6,623 bases of DNA from Chitinophagaceae bacterium (GTDB lineage: Bacteria > Bacteroidota > Bacteroidia > Chitinophagales > Chitinophagaceae): the NCBI GenBank assembly GCA_016786525.1, contig JAEUVW010000192.1, forward strand, positions 1-6,623. Direction: 5' to 3'. Positions within the stretch are counted from its first letter, which is position 1; each line of letters opens with the position of its first letter. Of this stretch, positions 6,539-6,623 are shown piece after piece. The notes beneath the pieces are model-generated. The model did not search any database. It saw nothing but the letters and a program-made list of their open reading frames with translations, and was not told the origin of the DNA. The position numbers were made by a program, and so were the translations under genes.

Positions 6539-6623
6539 ATGATACAGGTAATCCTCATCGACGACGAACCCTTTGCACTGAAAAACCTGCAGGCCCTATT
6601 GGGAAAATACTGCCCGCAGCTTA
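6539..6623 (+). CDS. Response regulator, N-terminal fragment (probably LytTR type)
   Basis: Only 28 codons lie in the window. The start, MIQVILIDDEPFALKNLQALL, is the first beta strand and helix of a receiver domain: the acidic pair Asp8-Asp9 with Glu10 coordinates Mg2+ near the phospho-acceptor, which lies beyond the window. The ATG follows the kinase stop codon by 10 bases, so the two genes are almost certainly co-transcribed and encode a cognate pair. The output domain is not visible. LytTR is expected because PF06580 kinases typically pair with LytTR regulators and because IDDEP-start receivers are common in that group. Confidence 0.9.
   Translation, partial: MIQVILIDDEPFALKNLQALLGKYCPQL

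Overview
The window looks like chromosomal DNA from a Bacteroidota bacterium, probably a Chitinophaga/Sphingobacteria-type lineage. The lineage is inferred from three things. No gene start has a Shine-Dalgarno sequence. One promoter matches the Bacteroidota -7 box (TAnnTTTG). The protein types are also typical: a propeller/Y_Y_Y sensor kinase with a LytS-type kinase domain, and a BlaI/M56 pair without a penicillin-binding domain. No rRNA, tRNA, CRISPR, IS or phage signature is visible.

Layout. (1) Positions 2-787 (+) hold the 3' two thirds of a WecA/MraY-family sugar-phosphate transferase, which starts cell-surface glycan synthesis on undecaprenyl phosphate. (2) After a 39-bp convergent gap, three genes on the minus strand occupy 827-3091. 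In transcription order they are a BlaI/MecI/CopY-family repressor, an M56 (BlaR1-like) membrane metallopeptidase, and a small lipoprotein with a single c-type heme motif. The gaps are 56 and 52 bp, so they probably form one operon. Two identical 16-bp palindromes 24 bp apart lie directly upstream of the repressor ATG, and a perfect -7 box lies between them, which strongly suggests autorepression. (3) A divergent intergenic region of about 490 bp (3092-3582) holds those operators and, nearer the right-hand gene, four copies of an AAnnAGTGTGTCG-like element. The copies are arranged as two pairs with exactly 21 bp between the members of each pair. (4) Positions 3583-6528 (+) encode a 981-residue sensor kinase: signal peptide, periplasmic beta-propeller, Y_Y_Y domain, one membrane span and a His_kinase/HATPase domain. 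(5) Ten bases later a response regulator begins at 6539 and runs off the window.

How the parts may work together. The kinase and regulator form a two-component pair. LytS-type kinases usually pair with LytTR regulators, which bind direct repeats about 21 bp apart, so the paired repeats upstream of the kinase are good candidates for the regulator's own binding sites. The BlaI/M56 module should be induced when an extracytoplasmic signal activates the M56 protease and the repressor is inactivated. The M56 protein has no beta-lactam-binding domain and its operon partner is a predicted heme lipoprotein rather than a beta-lactamase, so the signal is unknown and may be redox- or envelope-related. 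That last point is inference.
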